A stretch of DNA of 59,694 nt from NCBI GenBank assembly GCA_020061465.1, contig JAGUYG010000026.1:1-59694 (forward strand), in the 5' to 3' direction. Position numbers and translations under genes: made by a program. The DNA comes from Ignavibacteriales bacterium. Its GTDB lineage: Bacteria; Bacteroidota; Ignavibacteria; Ignavibacteriales; Ignavibacteriaceae. The notes under the pieces are model-generated. The model saw only the letters and a program-made list of their open reading frames with translations. It was not told the origin of the DNA and made no database searches. The first letter of the stretch is position 1, and every line of letters starts with the position of its first letter. Shown one piece after another: positions 28,105 to 37,107 of this stretch.

Positions 28105-28719
28105 TTACTCTTTCTTCTCTTTATCTTGTTGTTCTTTATTTCCAGATTCTTTTGTTCCGGAAGGTGATGTTGCCGGATTTACTTTTGCCGGAGCGGATTT
28201 GGCGGCTGCTGCTTTTTGAGCTGCTTTTTCAGCTTCAAATTTTGCAAAGTTAATCTTTTTTTCTTCTATCTCTTCGGGAGTTAAAGTAACGTAACTGTAA
28301 TTCAGCTTATCTCTCTCGAACTCAGAAAATTCATATACATCCGTCATATAAATACATTCAGTAGGGCAGGGGAATACACACAATTGGCAATAACAGCATT
28401 TTGCAAGGTCGATATCGAATTGAGTAACCCAAAGCACTTTACGTTTACCATTCGAAGTTTTACCAAGGTCTTCTGTAGGAAGAGATTTTACGGTTTCAAT
28501 TTCAATACAATCAACCGGACATGCACGGGCACATTGATCGCAGCCAATGCAATCATCCATATTTACATAAAGACGGTTTCTTTCTCTGTCAGGCAGCTCC
28601 GGCTTTACATCAGGATATTGAATTGTTACAGCGGGAACAAACAAATGTTTGAAAGTTACCTTCATTCCGATAAAGACTGTCAGCAAACCATTCCAACCGT
28701 TTAACAAATATTCTTTCAT
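28105..28719 (-). CDS. nuoI: NADH-quinone oxidoreductase subunit I (2x[4Fe-4S])
   Basis: 204 residues. Two complete 4Fe-4S motifs, CIGCDQCARACPVDC and CCYCQLCVFPCPTEC, are the N6a/N6b ligands that carry electrons toward N2 in NuoB. The C-terminal 45 residues are a low-complexity Ala/Lys/Pro tail (KAAAAKSAPAKVNPATSPSG...KEQQDKEKKE), not needed in shorter homologues. The start codon overlaps the stop of an unrelated T9SS cargo gene by ATGA. Confidence 0.96.
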   Translation of the reverse strand: MKEYLLNGWNGLLTVFIGMKVTFKHLFVPAVTIQYPDVKPELPDRERNRLYVNMDDCIGCDQCARACPVDCIEIETVKSLPTEDLGKTSNGKRKVLWVTQFDIDLAKCCYCQLCVFPCPTECIYMTDVYEFSEFERDKLNYSYVTLTPEEIEEKKINFAKFEAEKAAQKAAAAKSAPAKVNPATSPSGTKESGNKEQQDKEKKE

Positions 28720-30398
28720 TTTAATAACAACATTTTTTTTGTGAATTTATAGGTGAGTAAATGAGAGAATTGGTCTTTGACAAGCAGAGTGTAAAAATAA
28801 ACGCCGCTCGGCAAGAGGGATTGATAATCCTTTGTGTCAAATACTATATTATATGTACCTACATTTTTTTCTCCTTTCTCTAGCACGGCTATTTCTCTCC
28901 CCAGAATATCGAAGATTTTTAACTCTATATATCCTTCCACAGGCAGCGAATAAGTGATAGTAGTCGAAGGATTGAAGGGATTGGGATAATTTTGACCAAG
29001 AATATAATTGCCGGGTAAAATATCTTTTTGTGTATCGATAATATTTGTTACTACCTCACCAAGTTTGCCTTGTGCACTTACCTGCTGTCCCCAAACACCA
29101 TCTAAATTTTCCAGCCAGCAGGCGATGAAACCGCCATTACCATCGGAAACAACATCATTATATCCCATGAAGCGTTTAGTATATTGAAGAATTTTTGGCT
29201 CCCACAGGTTATTTCCCTCAAAATCAATAGCTTGAGCATAATGATGTGTAACAACAACAATTGAAGAATCCGTATTAAACATTTTCGCAATTGAGCCCAA
29301 TGTATCTAATACTAGAATTCCTTTATTACCGAAATAGCTGTTCCCATCAGAATCAAATTTTTCTATATAATTTATAAAAATTGAGGAGAGAGTCCTCACA
29401 TACGATTGCAAAAAGATTTTATCTCCTATTATAGATATATTTTTTATATACCTTCCATCAATATTCTCACTTAAAGTTATAGCACTGTCTATGTAGATAC
29501 CTTGTAATGAAATCTTATCAAATAACATTTTCTCAAGAGGAGGCTCATATTCAAAACGAAAAAAAGCGAATTCATTTTTGTTTATCAAAGTCATTTTATA
29601 ATGGTCATTTGGTTGAACTTTAGGAGGCAACTTCCAAAGAATATTTCCCTCATAATCTAAGTTTATCAAGTATGTATTTTGATAAAAAGTTATTATCCCA
29701 TCATTACCATCAAATAATATATTGTTGGCAAAAATATTCCAGGAGATTCTTCCCTCATACAAGGTAATCCCTGTATCCCCCCATAATCTTTGCCCATCAG
29801 GTGATATATGCTGTACTAATCTTTTTCCCTTATCGCCTCGAAATACACTGTCCCATGCTTCATAATAAATAAAGCAGCCTCCTTTCCCATCAATGGCTGT
29901 TTCGAATAAAGTATGTGCTACAGCATTTGAAGTGTCGGTAGAAATATAAACTCCGTCTCCCCACAATTTATTACCAAGAGAATCAAACTTTTGTATTATT
30001 ATTCTATCTCTGTAATGGGCATAGTTTTCTATGTAATATAAAAACACCTGGTCAACGAAAACGGCAATGTAGTTGCCGGTGCCATCCTTCATTAGTTTCA
30101 AATCTCTATACTTTTCACCATGCCCACCCAATACACGGGCAGTATCAAGATTATGATGCCCATACTTATCAATCCAAAGAAGATTAGGATATTTAGCAGC
30201 CCAGGGCTCATGGTCAAGAGGAGCGTTAAAACTTGTGCTTATAAAAGCGCCGCCTTTACCGTCCTCAACAGCACTTATAGGCCAATCTCCCCAGTTTGTA
30301 AGTCTTAAATTTACATCCGGATCATTACTCCATTGGGAATAATTATATGAAGCTAGTAGGGAAAATACTATGGCTATATTTGTGGGGGCTAATTTCAT
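28716..30398 (-). CDS. T9SS cargo protein inserted between nuoH and nuoI
   Basis: A 560-residue secreted protein of unknown function. It has an N-terminal signal (APTNIAIVFSLLASYNYSQ) and a propeller-like body with repeated [DK]GxGGxF/W motifs (AVEDGKGGAFISTSF, AIDGKGGCFIYYEAW, VSDGNGGFIACWLE; GNKLWGDGVYIS, GQRLWGDTGITL). A type A sorting domain closes it (YPNPFNPSTTITYSLPVEGYIELKIFDILGREIAVL...GVYFYTLLVK...KKMLLLK). It overlaps nuoH upstream and nuoI downstream by ATGA each, so it is translated inside the complex I operon. Nothing links it to respiration. Composition looks like the other T9SS genes of the window. Confidence 0.88.
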   Translation of the reverse strand: MKLAPTNIAIVFSLLASYNYSQWSNDPDVNLRLTNWGDWPISAVEDGKGGAFISTSFNAPLDHEPWAAKYPNLLWIDKYGHHNLDTARVLGGHGEKYRDLKLMKDGTGNYIAVFVDQVFLYYIENYAHYRDRIIIQKFDSLGNKLWGDGVYISTDTSNAVAHTLFETAIDGKGGCFIYYEAWDSVFRGDKGKRLVQHISPDGQRLWGDTGITLYEGRISWNIFANNILFDGNDGIITFYQNTYLINLDYEGNILWKLPPKVQPNDHYKMTLINKNEFAFFRFEYEPPLEKMLFDKISLQGIYIDSAITLSENIDGRYIKNISIIGDKIFLQSYVRTLSSIFINYIEKFDSDGNSYFGNKGILVLDTLGSIAKMFNTDSSIVVVTHHYAQAIDFEGNNLWEPKILQYTKRFMGYNDVVSDGNGGFIACWLENLDGVWGQQVSAQGKLGEVVTNIIDTQKDILPGNYILGQNYPNPFNPSTTITYSLPVEGYIELKIFDILGREIAVLEKGEKNVGTYNIVFDTKDYQSLLPSGVYFYTLLVKDQFSHLLTYKFTKKMLLLK

Positions 30399-31468
30399 AA
30401 AACCGTTATTAATCCAATTATTATTAGGTTAACAAACGAAAGCGGAATTAAATACTTCCAGCATACAGCCATTAGTTGATCTACTCTCAATCTCGGCAGT
30501 GTCCATCTTAACCACATTTGAACAAATACAAAGAAAACACCTTTGGCGGTGAACCAGAAAAATTGTTCGATAGGTACCAACCATTGCAATCCAATATAAT
30601 TTCCTATATACCCAAATGGAGATTGATAACCGCCAAAAAACAAAGCTGAAACAATTGCCGATACAGCAAACATGTTTGCATATTCGGCAAGAAAGAACAT
30701 TGCAAATTTCATACCTGAATACTCGGTGTGGTAGCCTGCTACAAGTTCCGACTCAGCTTCGGGTATATCGAAAGGAGTTCTATTTACTTCGGCTAATGTG
30801 CTTAAATAAATTATTAAAAATGCTAACAGCATTAAAGGGATAAATATGATTTTATCTAAACCCGAACCGGGTCCACCGAAGATCATCCAATTCCAAAAGT
30901 AAGCCGTTTGCATCTCGCTGAGTGTATGCAGATTTAAAGTACCGGTAATCATTACGATAGAGAGAATTACAAGTATAGTTGGTATTTCGTAACTGATTAT
31001 TTGAGCGGCAGATCTCATTGCTCCTAACAAAGAATATTTATTATTAGAAGCCCAGCCAGCCATTAATATTCCTGCTACTACAAGTCCAGAAACTGCTATT
31101 ATAAATAAAAGCCCTAGGTCTATAGTAGAACCTATGAAAACACTTGAGAAGGGTATAGCTGCAAATGCCGCATAACTGCCTGCAAAAACCAACACGGGCG
31201 CAATATTAAATAATGGCTTGTCTGTTTCTTTGGGTACGATATCTTCTTTCTGAATCAGCTTAATAATATCTGCAATTGTTTGAAGTGCGCCATGATAGCC
31301 TACTCTCATCGGACCGAGTCTGTCCTGCATATGTGCTGATACTTTTCTTTCAAGCCAAACGGCAAAAAGTGCAAAAGGTAAAATAAAGAATAGAAGCGGA
31401 AGGAGGCTTTGAATAACTCCCGAAATAATTTCACTGCCTGTAATCTTAAAGAGGTAATCGTATATCAT
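30395..31468 (-). CDS. nuoH: NADH-quinone oxidoreductase subunit H
   Basis: A 357-residue membrane subunit that forms the quinone chamber. Marks include [84 protein letters not shown] and [15 protein letters not shown]. It overlaps nuoD by ATGA upstream and the inserted T9SS gene by ATGA downstream. Confidence 0.97.
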   Translation of the reverse strand: MIYDYLFKITGSEIISGVIQSLLPLLFFILPFALFAVWLERKVSAHMQDRLGPMRVGYHGALQTIADIIKLIQKEDIVPKETDKPLFNIAPVLVFAGSYAAFAAIPFSSVFIGSTIDLGLLFIIAVSGLVVAGILMAGWASNNKYSLLGAMRSAAQIISYEIPTILVILSIVMITGTLNLHTLSEMQTAYFWNWMIFGGPGSGLDKIIFIPLMLLAFLIIYLSTLAEVNRTPFDIPEAESELVAGYHTEYSGMKFAMFFLAEYANMFAVSAIVSALFFGGYQSPFGYIGNYIGLQWLVPIEQFFWFTAKGVFFVFVQMWLRWTLPRLRVDQLMAVCWKYLIPLSFVNLIIIGLITVL

Positions 31469-32577
31469 CGATCAATCTCCCCTAAAACGATATCAATACT
31501 TCCAAGGATAGCAACAACATCTGCAACCATGTGACCTTTACATAATTCGCCCATTACGGCAAGATTAACAAAGGAAGGAGCCCGCACTTTTACTCGTTTG
31601 GGATTTACACTGCCGTCACTGATAATAAAGTATCCGAGTTCACCGCGTGGATTTTCTACACGCTGATAAATTTGTCCAACCGGTGGTTTAACTCGCTTTG
31701 GTATAGCAGCCGTAACATCTCCTTCAGGCAATTGCTCTATGGCTTGTTCTATAATTTTTAAGCTTTCTTGCATTTCAAGAATTCTGACATAATATCTATC
31801 CCAGCAGTCGCCAACGGTGCCGAACCAACCTTTTCCAATAGGTATGTCGAAATCGAATTTATGATATACTGAATACGGATCGTCTTTTCGTAAGTCCCAC
31901 TTTAATCCGCTGGCGCGAAGATTAGGTCCTGTAATGCCGTAGTTGATTGCAGTTTCCAAAGGAAGAATTCCAACGTTAGCTAAGCGTTCAATAAAAATTT
32001 TGTTGTAGCTCAACAAATCATTCAACTCTTTTATGTTCGGTCTAAAGTATTTTATGAATTCCTTTGTTAGCCTTATAAAATCCGGGGGAAGGTCGTGTGA
32101 TAAACCGCCAATCCAGATATAGTTATATAACAGCCTAGCACCGCAGGTAATCTCAAATAGACTGAGAATTTTCTCCCTATCCCTAAAGCAGTAAAGAAAA
32201 GGAGTAAATGCACCGATATCTAATCCATAAGTCCCGAGGGCTACGAGATGAGAAGCAATCCGCTGTAATTCGCCCATTATAACCCGGATGTACTCAACGC
32301 GTTCAGGCACTTCGATACCGCATAATTTTTCAATTGCAATTGCGTAACCGATTTCATTATACATCGAAGCTAAATAATCCATCCGATCTGTATATGGAAT
32401 TACTTGCGGGTATGTCATTGCTTCGGCATGCTTCTCAAAACAACGGTGAAGGTATCCGATATGAGGACGAACTCCGGTGATTATTTCACCTTCGAGCTGA
32501 AGTTCAAGCCGTAACACACCGTGCGTGGAGGGATGCTGCGGACCCATGTTCAATATCATTTCTTCGGTTTTAATCAC
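31465..32577 (-). CDS. nuoD: NADH-quinone oxidoreductase subunit D
   Basis: 370 residues, the 49-kDa type quinone-site subunit. Marks include [67 protein letters not shown] and the C-terminal [12 protein letters not shown]. It forms the ubiquinone/menaquinone pocket with NuoB and NuoH. It is separate from nuoC, with a 1.4-kb insertion between them, instead of adjacent as usual. Confidence 0.97.
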   Translation of the reverse strand: MIKTEEMILNMGPQHPSTHGVLRLELQLEGEIITGVRPHIGYLHRCFEKHAEAMTYPQVIPYTDRMDYLASMYNEIGYAIAIEKLCGIEVPERVEYIRVIMGELQRIASHLVALGTYGLDIGAFTPFLYCFRDREKILSLFEITCGARLLYNYIWIGGLSHDLPPDFIRLTKEFIKYFRPNIKELNDLLSYNKIFIERLANVGILPLETAINYGITGPNLRASGLKWDLRKDDPYSVYHKFDFDIPIGKGWFGTVGDCWDRYYVRILEMQESLKIIEQAIEQLPEGDVTAAIPKRVKPPVGQIYQRVENPRGELGYFIISDGSVNPKRVKVRAPSFVNLAVMGELCKGHMVADVVAILGSIDIVLGEIDR

Positions 32578-32623
32578 TGGCTGTTATTTCCATCGTTTAA
32601 ATTTGTTCAGTCAATATTCCGAT

Positions 32624-32995
32624 TTTAAATTCCAAATCACAAAAGACAAATCACAAATAAAATTCAAATCACAAAAGACAAAACACAAATAAAATTCAAA
32701 TCACAAAAGACAAAACACAAATAAATTTCAATGTTCAAAAAACAAATCGCAAATAAATTTCAAATCACAAAAGACAAATCGCAAATAAAATTCCAAATCA
32801 CAAAAGACAAATCACAAATAAAATTCAAATCACAAAAGACAAAACACAAATAAAATTCAAATCACAAATACTAATTTTCAAAGATTACACGAAACGACAC
32901 TAATTAATTCCAAATCACAAAAGACAAATCGCAAATAAATTCCAAGACTCAAAAGATAAATCGCAAATAAAATTCAAAATAGAAAATTCAGTTAA
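32624..32995. repeat. Tandem array of about 32-bp A-rich units
   Basis: Roughly nine to ten imperfect copies of a unit close to TTCAAATCACAAAAGACAAA followed by [TA]C[AG]CAAATAAAA fill the space between nuoD and the four-helix-bundle gene. Unit length is fairly constant and units are contiguous, so this is not a CRISPR. The plus strand is nearly free of G. Confidence 0.88.
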
Positions 32996-33001
32996 CAAAC
33001 A

Positions 33002-33367
33002 TCACTCCGATTTTAATAAAATTGCAGAGAATATCTTTTTAAGCTCAACTGCCTCGTTCATTAATTCTAATCCTTTATGTTGATATTCTTGTTCATTGGT
33101 TTCAACAATCAATCTTAAAAAGTAAGCAGATTCTTTAGCTTCTTTTCTTGAAATTTTTATTCTCATCTTAAAGTCTTTTTTGCTCAATGCCTCGTTTGCT
33201 TCAATATAATTCGCTCCAACTGAGCTTGATGATTTAATAACCTGTCTTGAATATTCAATATTCGAATCTGTTCTTTTCAAGGTTTTCACATAAAGACAAA
33301 CACTCTTTGCAAACTGAAATGTTCTTTCTTCCAAATCATACTTGTTTGATTTTTGACCATTATTCAT
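33002..33367 (-). CDS. Four-helix-bundle protein (23S rRNA intervening-sequence protein family)
   Basis: 121 residues with the family signature: LEERTFQFAKSVCLYVKTL, SRQVIKSSSSVGANYIEANEALSKKDFKMRIKISRKEAKESAYFLRLI and a last helix ELMNEAVELKKIFSAILLKS. Relatives are encoded in spirochaete 23S rRNA intervening sequences, and Avd proteins of diversity-generating retroelements share the fold; the molecular role of solitary members is unknown. It is flanked on both sides by low-complexity arrays and lies within the nuo operon on the coding strand. No rRNA or reverse transcriptase is near. Confidence 0.92.
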   Translation of the reverse strand: MNNGQKSNKYDLEERTFQFAKSVCLYVKTLKRTDSNIEYSRQVIKSSSSVGANYIEANEALSKKDFKMRIKISRKEAKESAYFLRLIVETNEQEYQHKGLELMNEAVELKKIFSAILLKSE

Positions 33368-33380
33368 TTAATATTATTTA

Positions 33381-33965
33381 GAATTCTTCACTCGATTGAA
33401 TTTTGATTATTGATTATTGAATATTATTTGGTATTTAATTTTCGTTTTTTAATATATCTGATGTTTGAATTTTGATTATTGATTATTGAATATTATGCAA
33501 AGCATGCTGTGCATTTGTTATTTGGTATTTGTCATTTGTTATTTCTGTCATTCAGAATTCTTCACTCGATTGAATTTTGATTATTGAATATTATTTGGTA
33601 TTTGTTATTTCTGTTATTCAGAATTCTTCACTCGATTGAATATTGATCATTGATTATTGAATATTATGCAAAGCATGCTGTGCATTTGTTATTTGGTAAT
33701 TGTCATTTGTTATTTCTGTTATTTAGAATTCTTCACTCGCTTGAATTTTGATTATTGATTTTTAAATATTATTTGTGATTTAATTTTCGTTCTTTAATAT
33801 ATCTGATGTTTGAATATTGATTATTGATTATTGAATATTATGCAAAGCATGCTGTGCATTTGTTATTTGGTAATTGTCATTTGTTATTTCTGTTATTTAG
33901 AATTCTTCACTCGATTGAATATTGATTATTGATTATTGAATATTATTTGTTATTTGTTATTTGTT
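33381..33965. repeat. Composite repeat block with 16-bp near-palindromes
   Basis: Five copies of AATTCTTCACTCG[AC]TTGAAT start at 33381, 33556, 33622, 33727 and 33901. Three copies of GCAAAGCATGCTGTGC, palindromic except at one pair, lie at 33497, 33668 and 33842, spaced 171 and 174 bases. Between them are runs of ATTTGTTATTTG and GATTATTGATTATTGAATATTAT. In sequence style the block resembles the reverse complement of the array at 32624-32995, so the two blocks bracket the four-helix-bundle gene in opposite orientation. Confidence 0.85.
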
Positions 33966-33977
33966 ATTTGTCATTTC

Positions 33978-34508
33978 TTAATACGGTACTTTCATTCCCT
34001 TATAAAATTCAGGATTCTTATAATCCTTTCTAAGCGGATAACCTGCCTCCCAATCATAAGGCATTAAAATTCTTCTTAAATCAGAATGACCGAGAAAAAT
34101 AATCCCGAACATATCATAAGCCTCGCGTTCCTGCCAATCGGCATGCTTCCATACTTTTTCAACAGAAGTAACTTCCGGTTTCTCTCTTGGTGCAGAAGTG
34201 CATAGAACAACTTTATGTCTCAGCTTAGTTGATTCTAAATGATAGAAAACGCTAAGGGTTCCGCCCACAATACTCGTGCTGCCGTCTTCATTCTGGACCT
34301 TTTCGCCGCTCGCATCGTCAATACCGGAAAGATTCATCAAGCTGTCAAACTCGAAACCGATTTGGTCTTTCAGATAAAGTGCAATTTCATCAAGAGAGAG
34401 AGGAGCAACTTTTATGAAGGATTCAACGGGCAGGTTTGAAACGAACTCAATTATCTTGTCATCGAACTTTTCTTTTAGTGAATTAAAAATTTCTTCGGGT
34501 GTTTTCAT
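33978..34508 (-). CDS. nuoC: NADH-quinone oxidoreductase subunit C
   Basis: 176 residues, 30-kDa type hydrophilic subunit. The signature [39 protein letters not shown] is intact near the C-terminus. It overlaps nuoB by 4 bases. The stop codon is directly followed by the composite repeat block instead of by nuoD. Confidence 0.96.
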   Translation of the reverse strand: MKTPEEIFNSLKEKFDDKIIEFVSNLPVESFIKVAPLSLDEIALYLKDQIGFEFDSLMNLSGIDDASGEKVQNEDGSTSIVGGTLSVFYHLESTKLRHKVVLCTSAPREKPEVTSVEKVWKHADWQEREAYDMFGIIFLGHSDLRRILMPYDWEAGYPLRKDYKNPEFYKGMKVPY

Positions 34509-34996
34509 GCGGTTTTCTTCACCAGGGATTCATTCCGGATTTTTTCTTGCAGCTTTAATACACCTTCAAGGAGTGCTTCGGGGCGAGGAGGACAGCCGGG
34601 GACATACACATCTACCGGAACGACCCTATCAACACCTTTCAATACATGATAACCATGTTCCCAGTATGGACCTCCGCAGTTAGAGCAGCTTCCCATCGAA
34701 ATTACATATTTGGGATCGGGCATTTGTTCATATAATCTTTTAATGCGAATAGCCATTTTAAGTGTTACTGTACCGGAAATGATTATTACGTCCGATTGCC
34801 TTGGAGAAGGGCGGGGCATTACTCCAAAACGGTCTAAATCATAGTGAGAGGCTGAAGTTGCCATCATCTCGATAGCACAGCAGGCTAAGCCAAATCCAAC
34901 CTGCCATAACGAAGATAAGCGAGCCCAATTCAGAAGGTCATCTGCTGAGGTAATAATGATATTGTCGTCTGAAAATTGCTTGTCCAGTAATCCCAT
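34505..34996 (-). CDS. nuoB: NADH-quinone oxidoreductase subunit B
   Basis: 163 residues. It holds the N2 [4Fe-4S] cluster: tandem Cys in [11 protein letters not shown], Cys in [12 protein letters not shown] and Cys in [14 protein letters not shown]. It passes electrons to quinone. It lies 2 bases after nuoA. Confidence 0.97.
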   Translation of the reverse strand: MGLLDKQFSDDNIIITSADDLLNWARLSSLWQVGFGLACCAIEMMATSASHYDLDRFGVMPRPSPRQSDVIIISGTVTLKMAIRIKRLYEQMPDPKYVISMGSCSNCGGPYWEHGYHVLKGVDRVVPVDVYVPGCPPRPEALLEGVLKLQEKIRNESLVKKTA

Positions 34997-34998
34997 AA

Positions 34999-35424
34999 TT
35001 AAACTGCAGTTTCAGTGTAAATTTCAGTTTCAGATTCTTTTTTTAATATGGGAGGAGTAATTTTTGGTCGCACCCACTCCAGATCCCCTTTGCGCCATTC
35101 GTATGCCATTCCCAAGCCCAGCAGAAATAAAAAGATTGCGCCGACAATATAGCCGCCCATACCGAATTCTTTATATACTAAAACCCAAGGGATAAGTAGC
35201 ACTATTTCTACATCGAAAATTAGAAATATCAACGCTACCACATAAAAACGGATGTTAAATTTTACCCACGGCGAACCTTCCGGATTTTCACCGCACTCGT
35301 AAGTTAGTAACTTTTCGTGGGTCGGACGGGCAGGTCGTATTATCTTTGCAAACATCAAAACAACAATTACAAATAGAATTGCTATTAAGATAAAGATTAA
35401 TATTTTACCGAATTCTGTTAGCAT
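34999..35424 (-). CDS. nuoA: NADH-quinone oxidoreductase subunit A
   Basis: 141 residues with three membrane helices and the core [39 protein letters not shown]. It is the first gene of the nuo operon and has a sigma70-like promoter just upstream. Confidence 0.96.
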   Translation of the reverse strand: MLTEFGKILIFILIAILFVIVVLMFAKIIRPARPTHEKLLTYECGENPEGSPWVKFNIRFYVVALIFLIFDVEIVLLIPWVLVYKEFGMGGYIVGAIFLFLLGLGMAYEWRKGDLEWVRPKITPPILKKESETEIYTETAV

Positions 35425-35447
35425 TCACTCAAAAAAATTTTGTCTAA

Positions 35448-35476
35448 AAATTAAAACAACATTAAAGTAATGTCAA
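35448..35476 (-). promoter_or_regulatory. sigma70-like promoter candidate for the nuo operon
   Basis: On the minus strand a perfect TTGACA (35476-35471) is followed by a 17-base spacer and TAATTT (35453-35448). Transcription would start about 17 bases before the nuoA ATG at 35424. The -35 box is exact, the -10 is weak. Confidence 0.5.
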
Positions 35477-35973
35477 GATAAAAGAAATTAATAAACTACT
35501 ATACGCTTTATTTGCTGCCCCCGATACTATTGAGATGAACTAACAAAACAAGTATAGTGCCACCAACAGACTAAGAAAAATTTTGTTTTTATCTGTTTAT
35601 CAGGGATTGAGTATTGCTGAGATTTTCATTATTAAGAAGGTTTCGTTTACCGGACTTCTCATAAAAGAGAATGGGAAGCGAAAATTGCCGCAATGCAGAA
35701 ATTAATCAAAAAGAATTTTTGAATACTTCACAAAGAATAACGAAGAATTAATAAGGAATTAGAGTTGATTGAAATAATTTTTCACTTACTGCAAGGTATT
35801 ATTAAAAATTGAATATTAAGTTAGTTACAAGAACATCTTTTTTGAAGTTTAAGCTTTGAAAAACCTTATTTTAGATAGAAAATTTTTCGATATTCTAAGT
35901 CCTAACAAAATTCGTTTAATTGATTATAACTTCAATAAAAATTATATTTTCACACAAAATAAACAGAATTCTA
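35477..35973. other. Intergenic region between divergent nuoA and alr
   Basis: About 500 AT-rich bases. I see no gene, hairpin with T-run or repeat family here. It must contain the alr promoter, but no box is convincing. Confidence 0.6.
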
Positions 35974-37107
35974 ATGCGTCCTACTTTTGCTGTTATCAAT
36001 CTTTCTAATCTAAAAAAAAACTATCTTAATATTAGAAGGAAAGTGAAGAAATCTAAAGTCATGGCTGTAGTTAAAGCAAATGCATACGGACATGGCTTAA
36101 AGGAAATAGTAAGAAAATTAAACTCTCTAAATAAACTGAAGCCTGAATATTATGCAGTAGCACTTTCGCAAGAAGCAGATGAACTGCGAAAATATGATAG
36201 GAGAACCCCGATATTGGTTTTTGAACCCTTTACATCCGGCGAGTTAAATCTCTTATTTAAGAATAATTTAATTCCTACTGTCTTTACAGATGCACATCTA
36301 AACATGCTTCGGTATGCGATTAGAAATCATAAGGAAGCAAGCAAGTTAATCAAACCAATGAAGGTTCACGTTAAGGTCGATACAGGAATGAACAGATTAG
36401 GAGTTAGGTACGATGAAGCCTTTGATTTCATAAAAAAATTAAGCGGAAACAAAAATTTTTCTATTGACGGAGTCTATACGCATTTTGCAACATCTGATGA
36501 ACGAGATAAAAGTTTTGCAAATAAACAGCTAAAAAGATTTAAACAGCTTCTAGAAAAATTGAAAAGAAATAAAATTTCGTTCGGGCATGCACACGCAGCC
36601 AACAGCGGAGCAATTCTCGATATGCCGGATTCATATTTAGACATTGTGCGCCCGGGTATCAGTCTTTATGGATATTATCCTTCGCTCGAAACTACAGAAT
36701 CAATTCATCTCTATCCGGTAATGAGTTTGTATTCTGTTGTAAACGCGGTAAAATATGTATATCCGGATGAAGGAGTTAGTTACGGACTGCTCTACAGACC
36801 AAAGAAGAAAATCAAAGTTGCTGCAGTTCCAATCGGTTATGCCGATGGTTTTAACCGTGCGCTTACAAATAAAGCGCGGGCAATCATAAAGGGAAAAATT
36901 TATAATCAGATTGGCAGAGTAACCATGGATAGAATAATGTTCGAAATCGGAGACGATGATATTGGGATTGGCGATAGAGTAACACTTCTCGGAAAATATA
37001 AGAATTTTAAAATCGACGCCTGGGATTTAAGCAAAGCTTTAGGTACAATTCCGTATGAAATTACGTGCGGCATCAGCAGCCGTGTTACGAGGGTTTATAA
37101 AAATTAA
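35974..37107 (+). CDS. alr: Alanine racemase
   Basis: About 377 residues from the ATG at 35974 (MRPTFAVINLSNLKKNYLNIRRKV). The longer frame begins at a TTG with an unlikely N-terminus. The PLP Lys lies in MAVVKANAYGHGLKEIV, and the second catalytic region includes RPGISLYGYYP and VSYGLLYRPKKKIKVAAVPIGYADGFNR. IGRVTMDRIMFEIGDDDIGIGDRVTLLG completes the C-terminal barrel. It makes D-alanine for peptidoglycan. Its stop overlaps the next gene's ATG by one base. Confidence 0.95.
   Translation: MRPTFAVINLSNLKKNYLNIRRKVKKSKVMAVVKANAYGHGLKEIVRKLNSLNKLKPEYYAVALSQEADELRKYDRRTPILVFEPFTSGELNLLFKNNLIPTVFTDAHLNMLRYAIRNHKEASKLIKPMKVHVKVDTGMNRLGVRYDEAFDFIKKLSGNKNFSIDGVYTHFATSDERDKSFANKQLKRFKQLLEKLKRNKISFGHAHAANSGAILDMPDSYLDIVRPGISLYGYYPSLETTESIHLYPVMSLYSVVNAVKYVYPDEGVSYGLLYRPKKKIKVAAVPIGYADGFNRALTNKARAIIKGKIYNQIGRVTMDRIMFEIGDDDIGIGDRVTLLGKYKNFKIDAWDLSKALGTIPYEITCGISSRVTRVYKN

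Noticed and set aside
32624-32995. CRISPR-like array
   Set aside because: Units are contiguous and imperfect with no unique spacers, and there are no cas genes.
33002-33367. Avd protein of a diversity-generating retroelement
   Set aside because: The fold family fits, but there is no reverse transcriptase, template repeat or variable repeat within the window.
33002-33367. 23S rRNA intervening sequence
   Set aside because: There is no rRNA sequence on either side; the flanks are nuoC and nuoD.
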